Shown here piece after piece: positions 23,782 to 36,770 of a stretch of DNA of 64,000 nucleotides (position 1 is the stretch's first letter; each line of letters opens with the position of its first letter). The translations under genes and the position numbers were made by a program. This DNA is from Benincasa hispida (lineage: Eukaryota > Streptophyta > Magnoliopsida > Cucurbitales > Cucurbitaceae). The notes under the pieces were generated by a model that saw nothing but the letters and a program-made list of their open reading frames with translations, had not been told where the DNA came from and did not search any database. The DNA is taken from assembly GCF_009727055.1 (NCBI RefSeq), contig NC_052354.1:34468050-34532049 (forward strand), in the 5' to 3' direction.

Positions 23782-25622
23782 TGTAGGATTGTATCGGCAA
23801 CAGCGAAAGCACAAGGATCATCTAAGCACTCTAATTCACTAATTTTGGCAAAATATAAAGTATGCTCTTGCAGAAAACAAGTGAGTTTCAAAACATACCT
23901 CTTGTAGAACTTCTTCAAAGCTTCTTCTCCAGCTGCTATCTTTTCCAAATCTTGTTGCAGACCACCTCAAGATCTTCCCCACTATTCTTCTGGTGCTCTA
24001 GATTGAGTTGTGGGACTCAAAACAAGCTTGAATCAAGGGATGAAGGAGAAATGCTCACTGCAGTAATCTTGTTGAAGAACCCTTTCTTCAACCTGAATTT
24101 TCTCTAAAATTCTCTATAGATTGCATACCCATTTTCACTCCAATCTCTTCATTATATTATAGATCAACATACAATGGAGAGAATTGCATGAGTTGCAGCT
24201 CATGCTTGGAGAAGACAAGGCAAAGGGAATGCCATTTGCGTGAGCAAGTTGAAAGATGGATAATGGAAAATCAACTTTTTCCATTTTGTGTTTTTTTTTT
24301 CACTTTTTTTAATTTTATCACAAAATCAAAATTTAATTTTATAAAATCTATTTTGATTTTAAAAATGAAAAATTTAATGAATTTCATAAATTAATTATTA
24401 AATAAATTTTAATTAATTTAATATCAAATATTAAATTAATTTTAACACATATTCATCTTTATATATTTAAATGATATTTAAATATATAAATTTTCCTATT
24501 CCATTTAATTCTCAAATTAAACATGTAATTATATCTCATATAATTACTAATTCCCTTAATTCTCATTTGAATGTTTCAAATTAACTTATCACACTATTCT
24601 AGAGCTAGTAGGGGGACCTCTCAGACCTACAGATCATGGGCTCCAACGATACAAGATTAATTGGCTAAACTCATTAGAGCAGATTAATCCTCATTCGTTA
24701 ACTAATGCATCACTCCACTAAAGCTCATAGTTGCACTCCCCTCACTATAGATATATTATGTCCACATGATTTAACCAAAATCAGCAAGTCGACCCTTCAT
24801 AGGTTGTTTGTAATAACGACTAGGTCAAATATTTGTTTTACCCCCGAGATTACGTCTTATTCCTCAAGTCCCTACTGATCCCCTAATGAACAACTGGTTT
24901 GTGATCCAATCACTAAACCAAACTCTCTTAGCCTCAGTGAGAGGGTGGGACCCCTTGTTCAAGACCTGGATTCGGTACTTGAGAGAAAAACCTTTCTCCT
25001 ATCCCTAAATTGGGTAGGCGTGAACTTCGCCTTGCACCCTATGTCCCCAGTCGATCAGGTTTTACCCCTGAAATGGGAGTCTTATTGAGCTGGCGCTGTT
25101 GAGCCAACCCTTACCTATGCAAATCTAATGTCAATCTCGAATAAATAAGAGTTCATAGTTAGCTCAGGATTAGGATCGAGTTAGGTCATCTAGGCGAAAT
25201 AGTCAGTCTTAAATAGTAAACAACATTATAAAGTAAGAGTGACTTATTTTCTGGTCTTGATCTTATGCAAACTCATAACATAGGACGCCCCCACTCCTCA
25301 TGTCATAACATGTACGAATTAGGATCACATCATATGTAGCACTTTACAACTCTTTGTAACAACTACAGAGTAGGTAACATCTAATGGTGTTATCAGAAGA
25401 AGGTGCCTAACCTTATTCATGTACCAACGATCATTTTGACTATTTACTTGAACCTGATCCACTCTTATGTCTCCAAATAAAATTCAAGTACTCATATAAT
25501 AGTCAGGAGTCTTGGTTTATTGGATTTAGACTTTCATACAATTTATGAAATCAATAACAAGTATATTGATTATAGAAAATGTTTATCATTTTACAAACTG
25601 CGAATTTTAGGACATAAAACCC
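23782..25622 (-). repeat. 3' LTR of copia D
   Basis: Minus-strand LTR ending ...GATACAATCCTACA at 23782. Its first bases are lost: compared with B and with its own 5' copy, about 7 nt (aacaaac in plus orientation) spanning the LTR/purine-tract boundary near 25622 have been deleted, leaving aaaaccctcccacttgg. It carries the usual copia LTR blocks (acctacagatcatgggctcc near 24627). Confidence 0.88.
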
Positions 25623-25632
25623 TCCCACTTGG
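25623..25632 (-). promoter_or_regulatory. Polypurine tract of copia D
   Basis: Minus-strand CCAAGTGGGA adjoins the damaged LTR start. A second tract (GCAAGTGGGTGAA) lies near 25742-25754 upstream, the same double arrangement as in A, B, C and I. Confidence 0.7.
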
Positions 25633-25769
25633 ATTAAAACTTCAGTGGATCAATATATACAAATATATATAATGTTGAGTTTACATGGAGAGAATAAAAT
25701 ATACAAATACAATAAACTAGGGCATTACAATACCCATAAATTCACCCACTTGCCCTAGTGATACAAAAC

Positions 25770-28700
25770 TCGTAGACCTAGTCCTACTAGGTGACCCTCA
25801 AACACTTTAGTCGAGAGGGCCTTCGTAAATGGATCAGCTAAGTTGTCTTGGTAAGAAATCTGGGTGACGATTACGTCTCCTATGTGTACAATCTCCCTAA
25901 TGAGATGGTACTTTCGCTAAATATGCTTTCTGCTTTTATGGCTTCGTGGTTCCTTTGAATTTGCAACTGCTCCACTATTGTCACAACAGAGAGTGGCAAG
26001 CAAGTGCATATTAGGAACTACTTCGAGATCTGTCAGGAACTTTCTGAGCCATATTGCTTCTTTTGCTGCTTCGCTTGCAGCTACATACTCAACTTCGATT
26101 GTGGAGTTTGCAATACAACTCTGCTGGATGCTTCTCCACACAACTGCTCCTTCGTTTAGAGTGAATACTGACCCTGAAGTTGATTTCCACGAATCAATAT
26201 CGGTCTGAAAGTCAGAATCAGTGTATCTAGTAAGGATCAGATCCTCAGCACCATACAGAAGCATATAATCTCTCGTTCTCCGAAGATACTTGAGAATATT
26301 TTTAACAGCAGTCCAATGGTCATGACCAGGATTAGACTGAAATCTGCTGACAATTCCTATGGCATAGCATATATTGAGATGAGTACACAACATTGCATAC
26401 ATCAAACACCCAACTGAAGATGAATATGGAATTCGATTCATCTTCTCAACCTCTCGAGGTGTCTTAGGACTCTGTTCCTTAGACAGGTGAATTCCAAGCC
26501 TGAAAGGTAAAAATCCTTTCTTGGAATTTTGCATTTTATACCTAAACAACATCTTGTATGTATAAGATGCTTGAGATAATGCCAATGTTCTGTTTTTGCG
26601 ATTTCGAATTATTTGGATTCCAAGAACATACTGTTCTTCTCCCAAATCTTTCATTTGGAATTGTGAAGCCAGACATCTCTTAACGTCAGCTAGATATTCT
26701 AACTCATTCCTAACGAGTAGAATATCACAACATACAACACCAGAAAAGCGACAGTTTTTTTGACAATTTTCTTGTATACACATGGTTCGTCAACATTTTG
26801 TTCAAAGTCATAAGATTTGATCGTAGTGTCAAATCTCATATTTCAGGATCTAGAAGCTTGTTTTAATCCATAAATGGATCGATTAAGCTTGCAAACCTTT
26901 TACACTTGACCCTGTTGCATGAATCCTTCTGGTTGAGACATATAGATACTCTCTTCAAGATAGCCATTCAGAAAAGCTGTCTTGATATCCATTTGCCATA
27001 TTTCATAATCATAAAATGTGGCTATGGACAAGAGTATTCTAATGGATGTTATCATGGCAACTGGAGAGAAGGTTTCTTCAAAATCTACCCCCCCTCTTTG
27101 GGTAAACCCTTTTGCCAAAAGTTTAGCTTTGTAGGTCTGTACCTTACCAGCTTGGTCTCATTTTCTCTTGTCGATCCATTTACAACTGATAGATTTTACC
27201 CCTTCAGGTTGATCTACAAGATTCTAGATAGAATTGAAATACATAGATTCCATTTGAAGGTCCATGGCTTTAATCCATTGGTCTTTGTTCACATCGTTCA
27301 TTGCTAGGTTAAAAGACAATGGATCCTCTAAACCATCATCTGGTATGATGACTTGAGTTTTAGTTAAACCCATGTACCGGTCAGGCTGTTGCACAACCCT
27401 CCCACTATGACGAGCACTTTCAACTTTTAAGAATGATGTGGAGTATCAGTTTCATTAATAACTCTTGTTGATGGGCCTACTCTATCAAAAACTCTTGTTG
27501 AAGGACCTGCTCGATCAACAACTCTTGTTGATGCATTTGTCGTTTCTATGGACATTTCTTCTATTACTAGCTTACTACGAGGTTGATGATTCTTTATATA
27601 ATTTTCCTCTAGGAAGGTTGCATTTGTCAATACAAATACTTTATCTTCCCGAGGATCATAAAAGAGACCATCTTTAGTTTCTTTTGGGTAGTCTACAAAT
27701 TTTGAACGGTATTCCAATTTTTTAGGATTTTGAACCAACACATGTGCTGGACAACCCCAAAGCCTGAAGTAATATAGATTTCCTCTAGGTCCTCTCCAGA
27801 GCTCGTAAGGTGTTTCAGAAACACTTTTCAAGGGAACCATGTTCAAAATATACACCGGGTCTCAACTGCGTGTCCCCAAAAAGAATTTGGTAACTGAGCA
27901 TAACTCATCATGGAATGAACCATGTCCAACAAGGTTATGTTTTTGCTTTCTGCCACACCATTCTACTAAGGTGTGCCAGAGGCTGTGAGTTGAGACTGAA
28001 TTCCATGTTCTATCAAATAGTTCTGGAATTCTATGTCCATATACTCCCCACCTCGATCCAATCAAAGTGTTTTAATCTTTTTTCCTAATTGGTTCTCAAC
28101 CTCAGCCTTATACACTTTGAACTTTTCAAAAGTTCCAGACTTTTGTCACATTAGGTAAACAGCACATACCTGGAATAATCATATATAAAACTGATGAAAT
28201 ATTCATACTCTTCTCTCGTTCTAACATTTAGAGGCCCACAAAGGTCTGAGTGAATCAATTCTAGTGGTCCTTTGACTCTAAGACCTTTTCCAGAAAAAGA
28301 TCTTTTTGTCATTTTACCCTCGAGATAGGACTCAAAAGGTGGTAATGAACTGTCTTCCAACTTATTTAGAAGACCGTTCTTAACCAATCTTTCAATCCTA
28401 TTGAGATTTATGTGACCCAGTCTCAAGTGCCAAAAATAGGCATTTGGAGAAATCTTCCTCTTTTTATGAGTCCCAGCAGTTTTAAACATCTCTATGTTCA
28501 AAACAACTATGACCTCAGTTGATTTTAACATGTACGGGTTATTTTCTATCTTTGCATAACAAATCTGTTTATTTCCCATTTTGATGAACACATCATCATT
28601 TTCGAAATAAACTTTATGATTTTGTTCTAGCAAACTAGAGATAGATATTAGATTCCTTTTCATAGAAGGAAGATAATACACAATTTTCAAATAAATGTTC

Positions 28701-28900
28701 TTATCTCCTATAAATAACTTCATATCTCCCACTGCTTTAGCTGAAACAATCTTCCCGGTCCCTACCTTAAAGATTGTTTCATCTTCTGTCAACTGTCTCC
28801 AGGAACTTGTTTCCTATGAGATAGTACATACATGATTAACGACACTTGAATCACTTATCCAGATTTTATCGTTTTCTACTAAACATGCTTCAATAACAAG
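25770..28900 (-). pseudogene. Copia pol of element D (PR-IN-RT-RH)
   Basis: Minus strand from 28900: a degraded protease (IWISDSSVVNHVC, active-site DSG changed to DSS); GAG-pre-integrase HLRLGHINLNRIERLVKNGL; integrase HSDLCGPLNVR and FIYDYSRY (28151-28792); integrase middle and C-terminal parts (27427-28065); RT N-terminal with MDIKTAFLNGYLEESIYM (26900-27118); and a 288-codon frame (25917-26783) covering the RT end and RNase H (SDFQTDIDSWKSTSGS, CCDNSGAVANSKEP). The catalytic YVDD is destroyed: coding reads GVVCCDILLVRN because bases are missing near 26730. The tail to about 25770 encodes the conserved GHLVGLG end. Confidence 0.88.
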
Positions 28901-29060
28901 TAAATCATATTTATCTTGTTGTTCGAATTCAACACTCTCATCTACATAATTCATAATTTCAGATGAGTTGGGAGATAGAGGACAATCCTCTATTAAAACT
29001 CTTTTGGTATAATCAACCGCGAGTAATTTGTTTGTTGATTTGATTTTACTATTATTTACA
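28885..29060 (-). pseudogene. Gag remnant of copia D (almost entirely deleted)
   Basis: Only fragments remain: a short degraded N-terminal piece near 29060, then LIEDCPLSPNS joined through EFEQQDKYDLLVIEACLVEN to the protease. About 700 bp of gag seen in A, C and P, including the zinc knuckle, is absent. The junction closely resembles that in B. Confidence 0.72.
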
Positions 29061-31759
29061 TGCTGATAAAATTTGCAATGATATTTTAGTGAGTCAGAAT
29101 ATGTGCTACTGTGGGGCAGTCAGATACTCCTTCACTAAAACAAACAATTTTGACTAAACACAATCCCCGGAATAACTCTTATTCCTATTATCTTCGGAAT
29201 AACTCTTATTCCTATAGTTGTTTAGTTATCGTTTTCAGTCAAGATCTTTACTAACAAATTAGTAATTCTTGTAAGTGTGACCTGCCATTTTCAGATCTTA
29301 TAGAACGGTATGAACTTGCCTTCGAAATAGAAGACAATATCCAAGATGAAACTATAAGACCCTATTCATTTTACTGAAACCTGGGTTGTTTCGAATCCTA
29401 TGTTACAACCCTTCATAGGGATAGCAGTCGCTAAATGACTAGCAAAGGGCCGCTTAAAGCTAACCAGCAGGCGCAACATAGGAACCTCACGATTCAGACT
29501 AATGGATGAGACCGTAGGATATATTGACACATATCCTTCATCTACTTACTATGAACTACTTCCTCCGTTTACCTTGATATTGGCTCATACAAAACACTCT
29601 CCGTAGGGAGGCCACTTCTAGGGTGACACAAAGCAGCATATGAATCTCACGGTGTAAATTATGTGGAGACGTGGCAGTTGAAATCTATTCGTATAATAGA
29701 CTTATGTTTGAACAACTTCCTCTTATTCACCAAAATCTAGATTTAAGCTAAAAAATACACTCCGTAGGGAGGTCACTCCCAGGGTGACACGAAGTACCGC
29801 TTAAATCTGGATTGTAAACTCTTAGAGACGTGAGAGTTAAAAATAACGTATCGTATATGTTATTAATCTCCCACTGAAGTTTTCTAATAATTCTATCATA
29901 TAGAAGTTATTAAACTACCACTAAAGTGTTCTATTTTGGTAGATTTATACTTAGGTTCTTTTCGGCTAATAAAAAACCCTAAGTCTATGCGATTTATCCA
30001 AGTATAACTCTTATAATTGGATTTTAACCTATGATGTCTAGGTGATAAATCATTTTATTACCTCACATCACTCATATATGCTCATAAAACAGGTTACCAA
30101 CGCTCAATAATTCGGCCATAATCCCTAGGTAGGAGGTGTTTCGTAAACCGTCAACTTAAGTACCCCCAGCCTTAGACAAGATTATATACCAGTTGAGTTT
30201 GTAATCTAAGTTTTATAAGTTTTAACAATTAAAACAGGTGGTCAACCTACGTGAGCATGCAATTGTATTTTATGGATTTTAAATGTCTAACCCATTTTTA
30301 TTACAACTTATAAAACTTTAGACATGCTAAACATCTATAACATACATAAGACATTCAATATTTAATATAACACTTATATTAAATACAAGAAATCTTAACA
30401 TGCATACTATATATTATAACAATTATAACATACTTTCAATGCATGTAACATGATTCCTATGGTGGGATTTTAAATCTAAATGGTACACTATATGCACATA
30501 CAAGATTTATTTAATTATAACATACATCAAATGCATAAATAATTAAACACAGACTGATACAGTTTTAGTTTTGGCAAAAAACAAGCAAATAGAAGTTTAA
30601 CTATTACAATCAGCTTCAAAATCGTCTTTGAACCGCTCCAAACCGAATCCAAGCACCTTGAACCGGATTGGATGAGTCTGAACCGATCCATCAAAGTCTG
30701 AATCGGACAGCCATAAACACTTTTAGGCTAAACCGAATTGGATCTTGAGAAAACCGGTCAAACCGACTGCTCTTGATCTAACCTCAAAGTCTTGCAAAGG
30801 CCGATCGTGTAGCGCTGAAGGCAATCATTTAGCTCCATCGCCTTGTGTTGTGAAAAACTTCACGATTGCTTAGTGTTTGCCTCAACTAAACGATCGTTTA
30901 GCTTTATCGCATAGAACTACATGATTGTTTAGTGTCTGCCGAAAGTAAACGATTGCTTAGCTCTTTCGTATAGAACTACATGATTACTCAACTCCATCGG
31001 TTAGCTATCGCTTAGCTCTATCATATAGAATTAAATGATCTCTTAACACCATCGTTTAGCGCTTCATGTCATCGTTTAGTATCCGCCGTAGCTAAACGAC
31101 CGCTTAGCTCCATCATATAGAACATCATCGCGTCACTTAGCATTTCGTTTACACGATCGCTTAGCTTGGCATCTAAATAATTGCTCAGCGCTATCACGTA
31201 GCACTTCATCGCATTGCTTAGCGTGCATCATAGCTAAACGATCGTGTAGTACCATCATATAGTAAATTCAATGTATCGTTTAGTTCCCACGCCAAAGCTA
31301 AACGATCACTTAGTGCTATCGTATAGTAAATTGAACTCATCGTTTAGCTCTTACAGGTACACGATTGTATAGCCTTCAACAATACAACGACTAATGCCCA
31401 TTGCTATACGATCGTCTAGATTTTCTTCACATCGTGTAGCATCTGGATCTAGCCGATCGCTTAGCAACTGAACCTCAATAACGATTTTAGGTAGAAGCTG
31501 AAAAACTGAAACAGCAGCTCGACCTCCTGAACTTGTTTCTTCAATTACATCTTAATTTCAACTCTAATGACTCCAAATAAATTACAAACTCTTGCTAACA
31601 CATAAAAGCTCATCAAACAAGAGTCAATTACAAATTTAAATGAGAAATTAAAGAGAATTAAATAGCCAAATCTCAAAAAACCATATCAGTGCATCAATTT
31701 CATATTTCTCATATAAAACACCCACCAAACCAAAATTAAACCGAATTGAATACTTATTT
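29061..31759 (-). other. Leader of copia D
   Basis: About 2.7 kb untranslated region between PBS and the gag remnant. It includes copia leader blocks also present in A and P (cccactgaagt near 29870, cgtaaaccgtcaacttaagt near 30134, taatataacacttatatta near 30363), a patch of aaccgg/ccgaat strings (30630-30780), and a dense array of CGATCG-type motifs (30800-31470). I see no open frame of note. Confidence 0.75.
30800..31470. repeat. Dispersed array of ACGATYGYTTAGC-like motifs
   Basis: Roughly two dozen degenerate copies of a 12-13 bp motif, for example cgatcgtgtagcg (30802), acgatcgtttagc (about 30890), acgatcgcttagc (about 31153) and ccgatcgcttagc (31452), spaced mostly 25-50 bp. CGATCG is self-complementary, so pairs of motifs could form stems. 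It lies in the leader of D. A weaker set of cgatcg strings occurs in LTR I (41020-41130). Confidence 0.75.
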
Positions 31760-31776
31760 CATGCTTTGATACCAAT
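31760..31776 (-). promoter_or_regulatory. Primer-binding site of copia D
   Basis: Minus-strand ATTGGTATCAAAGCATG next to the LTR. It matches the initiator tRNA-Met complement except one G-to-A change. Element P carries the identical 17-base site. Confidence 0.88.
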
Positions 31777-33643
31777 TGTAGGATTGTATCATCAATAATA
31801 GAAGCACAAGGATTATCTAAGCACTCTAATTCACTAATTTTGGCAAAATATAAAGTATGCTCTTGCAGAAAACAAGTGAGTTTCAAGACATACCTCTTGT
31901 AGAACTTCTTCAAAGCTCCTTCTCCATCTGCTATCTTCTCCAAATCTTGTTCCAAACCACCTCAAGATCTTCCCCACTATTCTCTTGGTGTTCTAGATTG
32001 AGTTGTGGGACTTAAAACAAGCTTGAATCAAGGGATGAAGGAAAAATGCTCACTGCAATAATCTTGTTGAAGAACCCTTTCTTTAACCCGAATTTTCTCT
32101 AAAATTCTCTATAGATTGCATGCCCATTTTCACTCCAATCTCTTCATTATATTGTAGATCAACATGCAAAGGAAAGAGTTACATGAGTTGCAACTTAAGC
32201 TTAGAGAAGACAAGGGAAAAAGAATGCCATTTGAGTGAGCAAGTTGAAAGATGGATAATGGAAAATCAACTTTTTCCATTTTGTGTTTTATTTTTCACTT
32301 TTTTTAATTTTATCACAAAATCAAAATTTGATTTTATAAAATCTATTTTGATTTTAAAAATAAAAATTTAACTAATTTCATAAATTAATTATTAAATAAA
32401 ACTTAATTAATTTAATATCAAATATTAAATTAATTTCAACACATATCCATCTTTATATATTTAAACCATATTTAAATATATAAATTCTCCTTTTCCATTT
32501 AATTATCAAATTAAACATTTAATTATATCTCATATAATTACTAATTCCCTTAATTCTAATTGGAATGTTTCAAATTAACTTATCACACTATTCTAGAGCT
32601 AGTCCGTTACGAGCTAGTGGAGGGACCTCGCGGACCTATAGATCATGGGCTCCAACGATCTGAGATTAAATCGCTAAACTCATTAGACCAGATTAATCCT
32701 CATTCGTTAATTAATGCGTCACTCCACTAAAGCTCATAGTTTCACTCCCCTCACTATAGATATATTATGTCCACATGATTTAACCAAAATCAGCAAGTCG
32801 ACCCTTCACAGGTTGTTTGTAATAACGACTAGGTCAAATATTTGTTTTACCCCCGAGATTACGTCTTATTCCTCAAGTCCCTATTGATCCCCTAATGAAC
32901 AACTGGTTTGTGATCCAATCACTAAACCAAACTTTCTCAGCCTTAGTGAGAGGGTGGGGCCCCTTGTTCAAGACCTGGATTCAGTACTTGAGAGAAAAAA
33001 CCTTTCTCCTATCCCTAAATTGGGTAGGCGTGAACTTCGTCTTACACCCTATGTCCCCAGCTATCGATCAGGTCTTACCCCTGAAATGGAAGTCTTATTA
33101 AGCCGGCATTGTTGAGCTAACCCTCACCTATGAAAATCTAAGGGCAATCCCGAATAAACAGGAGTTCATAGTTAGCTCAAGATTAAGATCGAGTTACCTA
33201 GGTCATCTAGGCGAAATATTCAGCATTAAATAGTAAAAAATGTTATAAAGTAAGAGTGACTTATTTCTTTGTCCTGATCTTATGCAAACTCATTGCATAG
33301 AACAACCCCACTTTTCATATCATAATATGTATGAATTAGGATCACATCATATGTAGCACTTTACAACTCTTTGTAACAACTACAGAGTAGGCAGCATCCA
33401 ATGGTGTTACCAGAATAAGGTGCCCACCCTTATTCATGTACCATAGATCATTTTGACTATTTACTCGAACCTGATCCACTCTTATGTCTCCACATAAAGT
33501 TGAAGTACTCACACAGTAGTCATGGGTCTTAGTTTATTGGATTTAAACTTTCATAAAATTTATGAAATCAATAATAAGTATATTGATTATAGAAAATGCT
33601 TATCATTTTACAAACTGCGAGTTTTAGGACGTGAAACCCAACA
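31777..33643 (-). repeat. 5' LTR of copia D
   Basis: 1867-bp LTR with TG/CA termini: minus-strand start TGTTGGGTTTCACGTCC at 33643 and end ...CAATCCTACA at 31777. It is followed outside by the target duplication AAATA (33644-33648) and then by the remaining part of LTR C. Confidence 0.92.
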
Positions 33644-34340
33644 AAATATATCTTGCTCCTTAAGCTCCCACTGATCCTCCATTAAACAATTTATTTATAG
33701 TCCAACTTATAAATCAGAACCCTCTCTTTTATGAGAGGGCGGGACCCCATTGTTCAAGACAAGGCATCAATCCATATGCTAACCCTTAATCAGGTAGGAG
33801 TGAATTCCATATTGCAATGTTATGTCTCACCTAAGCAGATCAAAGGATAATGTTGAATAAACAGGAGTTCATAGTTAGCTTAGGTTAAGATCGAGTTACC
33901 CCACGTTATTGAGTTTGAGATAGTTAGTTTTAACAGTAAACGATTGTTATAAAGAAAGGTGACTATTTTGAGGTCTGATCTTATGAAAACTCATTGCACA
34001 GGATGCCTCCACTCACATGTCTTCACATGAATGGTTTTTGGATCAAATTATTTGTATCAATATACAAAATGGGCCACATCCAATAGTGTCACCAGGATAA
34101 GGTACCCAATATCATCCGTATACTTATAGACCATTTTGGCTACATACTAAAACTTAATCCTCTTTTATGTCGCCGCATAAAGTTAAAGTATTCATGTTAT
34201 AACCATGGATTCGTTTATTGGATTTACATAAAAGAATGAAATATTACTAATAATTAAATAAAATACTCAATGACATTTTTATTGATAAATAGAATATGTT
34301 AACAACATTTACAAACTGCGATTTTAGGACATTCCCAACA
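33644..34340 (-). repeat. 3' LTR of copia C, U3-proximal part
   Basis: Continuation of the LTR cut at 23781. Its minus-strand start is TGTTGGGAATGTCC at 34340, preceded by a purine tract. The first five bases are the duplicated AAATA from element D. The join restores the normal copia LTR order around the ttttacccc block. Confidence 0.88.
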
Positions 34341-34353
34341 ATCTCCCATTTGG
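34341..34353 (-). promoter_or_regulatory. Polypurine tract of copia C
   Basis: Minus-strand CCAAATGGGAGAT next to the LTR start. A second tract (GGCAAGTGGGAGAA) lies near 34463-34476. Confidence 0.8.
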
Positions 34354-34479
34354 ACTAACACTTCAGTGAGACAAACATATAAATATATAATGTTTATAAT
34401 GTCGAGAAATAAAGAGAGTGAAAAATACAATAAACTAGGGTATCTAAAATACTCTTTGACATTCTCCCACTTGCCCTAG

Positions 34480-36048
34480 ATTATGATGCTTGTAGTCCTA
34501 GTCCAACTAGGTGGCCCTTGAACACTTTAGCCAAGAGGGCCTTCATAAAAGGATCAGTAAGGTTGTCTTCTGAGGCTATCTGTGTGACTATCATGTCTCC
34601 TTGGTGTACGATCTCTCTGATGAGATGGTACTTTCTTTCGATATGATTTCCACGTTTGTGACTACTTGGTTCCTTGGAATTAGCAATTGCACCACTGTTG
34701 TCACAACATAGAATAATGGGAAGGTGCATATTTGGAACCACTTCCAAATCTATCAGGAACTGCTTCTTTAGCTGCTTCACATGCAACTATGTATTCTGCT
34801 TCCATCGTGGAGTCAGCTATACAACTTTGTTTAATGCTTCTCCATACTATAGCTCCTCTGTTAAGAGTGAAAACTGATCCTAAAGTAGATTTTCTTGAAT
34901 CTATGTCAGTCTGAAAATCAGAATTAGTGCATCCTGTAAGGATCAAATTCTTAGATCCATACACTAGCGTATAGTTCCTCGTTCTCCTGAGATACTTGAG
35001 GATGTTTTTGATAGCTATCTAATGACTGTGTCTTGGGTTGGATTGGAACCTGCTGACGATTCCAATTACAAAGCATATGTCAGGACGTGTAGATAACATA
35101 GTGTACATCAGACTCCCAACTGCCAATGCATATGGAATTCTTTTCATTTCCTCAATTTCTTGAGGTGTCTTAGGACATTGTTCCTTTGACAGATGAATTC
35201 CATGTCTAAAAGGTAATATACCCTTTTTGGAATTTTGCATGTTATATCTCGACAACATTTTGTCAATATAAGATACGTGAGATAGTGCTAAGCTTTTGTC
35301 TTTTCGATTTCAAAAAATCTGAATCCCAAGAACATATTGAGCATTTCCCAAAATTTTCATTTAGAATTGTGATGCTAACCATCTCTTTACGTTAGCAAGG
35401 TAACTTATCTCATTCCTAATAAGCAAGATATCATCAACATCAAGTACCAAGAATGCTGCAGTTTTGTTGACTATTTTCTTGTATATACAAGGTTCGTCAA
35501 CATTCTGTTCAAAGCCATAAGATTTGATCGTAGTGTCAAATCTTATATTCCAGGATCTAGAAGCTTACTTCAATCTATAAATGGATTTTTTAAGCTTACA
35601 ACCCTTTTGTTCTTAACCCTGTTCAATGAACCCTTATGGTTGAGACATAAAAATACTTTCATCAAGATGACCATTCAAAAAAGTTGTCTTGACATCCATT
35701 TGCCATATTTCATAGTCTTAATATGTGGCAATGGATAAGAATATTCTTATTGAGTTTATCATGACAATAAAAAAGAAGGTTTCTTCATAGTCAACCCGCC
35801 TCCCTTTGGGTAAAACCTTTTGCCACGAGTGTTGCTTTATAGGTTTGTACTTTGCTGGTTTGGTCTTTTTTCCTCTGGTAGATCCATTTACAACCTATAG
35901 GTTTAACCTTATGTGGTTGATCTACTAGATCCTAGACAGAATTGAAGTACATGGACTCCATTTCTACATCCATGGATTTTATCCATTGTTGCCTATCATA
36001 TCTTCCATTGCCTGTTTAAAGGTCAATGGATCCTTTAGACCATCATTA
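34480..36048 (-). pseudogene. Copia pol of element C: RT and RNase H remnants
   Basis: RNase H part: TNSDFQTDIDSRKST and MEAEYIVACEAAKEA (34701-34964), then CCDNSGAIANSKEPSSHKRG (34481-34786). RT C-terminal part with SKEQCPKTPQEIEEM and RPDICFVIGIVSRFQSNP (35019-35258). The catalytic motif near 35425 reads DVDDILLI instead of YVDDILLI. RT N-terminal sequence runs degraded to about 36000. At 36048 coding is cut and a copied 41-bp filler begins, with most of integrase missing. Confidence 0.85.
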
Positions 36049-36089
36049 ATCCATTTACAACCTATAGGTTTAACCTTATGTGGTTGATC
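36049..36089. repeat. 41-bp templated filler (copy of 35882-35922)
   Basis: A 41-bp string identical to 35882-35922, in the same orientation, sits exactly where RT-linker coding ends and GAG-pre-integrase coding begins. It looks like filler copied from about 165 bp away during end-joining of a deletion that removed the integrase core. Confidence 0.88.
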
Positions 36090-36770
36090 GAGAAGATATT
36101 TTTGTCATTTTTCCTTCAAGGCATCACTCACAAGGAGGTAAAGAACTCTTCTAACTGATTTAGATGACCGTTTTTAATTAATCTCTCAATTTCATTGAGA
36201 TTTATGTGACCAAGTCTGAGATGCTAAAGGTAGGCGTTAGGAGAATTTTTTCTTTTTTTAATTTTGGGTTTCTACCGTTTTAAACATCTCTATATTTAAG
36301 GTGGCCTTAGCTTCAGTTGGTTTTAACACATATAAGTTATTTTCAAGTCTAGTAGAACAAATATGAACACCTCTTGAAAAAACGAACACTTCATTAACTT
36401 TAAAAGATACTTTATATATATTTTTCAATAGACATGATATGGAGATCAAGTTTCTTTTCATCTTTGGTACATAATATACATTTCTTAACAAGATAAAAGA
36501 TTCTCCAAAAAACAACTTGACATCTCCCACTACTTCAGCTGAAATGACTTCTTCTATTCCCACCTTAAAAGTCATTTCGTACTCTGATAGTTGATTCGAA
36601 GAATTAGTTTCCTGTAGAAAAGCGCAAACATGGTTAGTGGCTCCTGAATCTAATATCCAAGTAAAGTGAGAATTTTCCACCAAACATGTTTCAATTACAA
36701 GTAAATCTGATTTTCCTTGATTTGCCTTTTTCGCCTTCTTCTCAACCATATACTTCGGGCAGTTTCGTTT
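36090..36770 (-). pseudogene. Copia pol of element C: protease and GAG-pre-integrase
   Basis: A 163-codon frame (36258-36749) covers the aspartic protease with intact WILDSGATNHVCAF and continues through MKRNLISISCLL to the GAG-pre-integrase. Degraded GAG-pre-integrase and EGKMTK-like sequence runs to 36090, where it meets the filler. In the opposite direction it joins gag. Confidence 0.88.

Larger units (their letters stand above)
23782..33643 (-). mobile_element. Copia element D, minus strand, with two LTRs and AAATA duplication
   Basis: The most complete element here, 9862 bp, inserted into the 3' LTR of copia C. Both LTRs (23782-25622 and 31777-33643), PBS, leader, pol and purine tracts are present. 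AAATA flanks both ends. By eye the LTRs agree at about 92% over 218 bp near the U5 end, the least diverged pair in the window. It is still defective: gag is almost wholly deleted, RT has lost its YVDD, and pol has frameshifts. Confidence 0.92.

Noticed and set aside
30800..31470. CRISPR-like repeat array
   Set aside because: Motifs are short, degenerate and irregularly spaced, in a plant retrotransposon leader; no cas genes.
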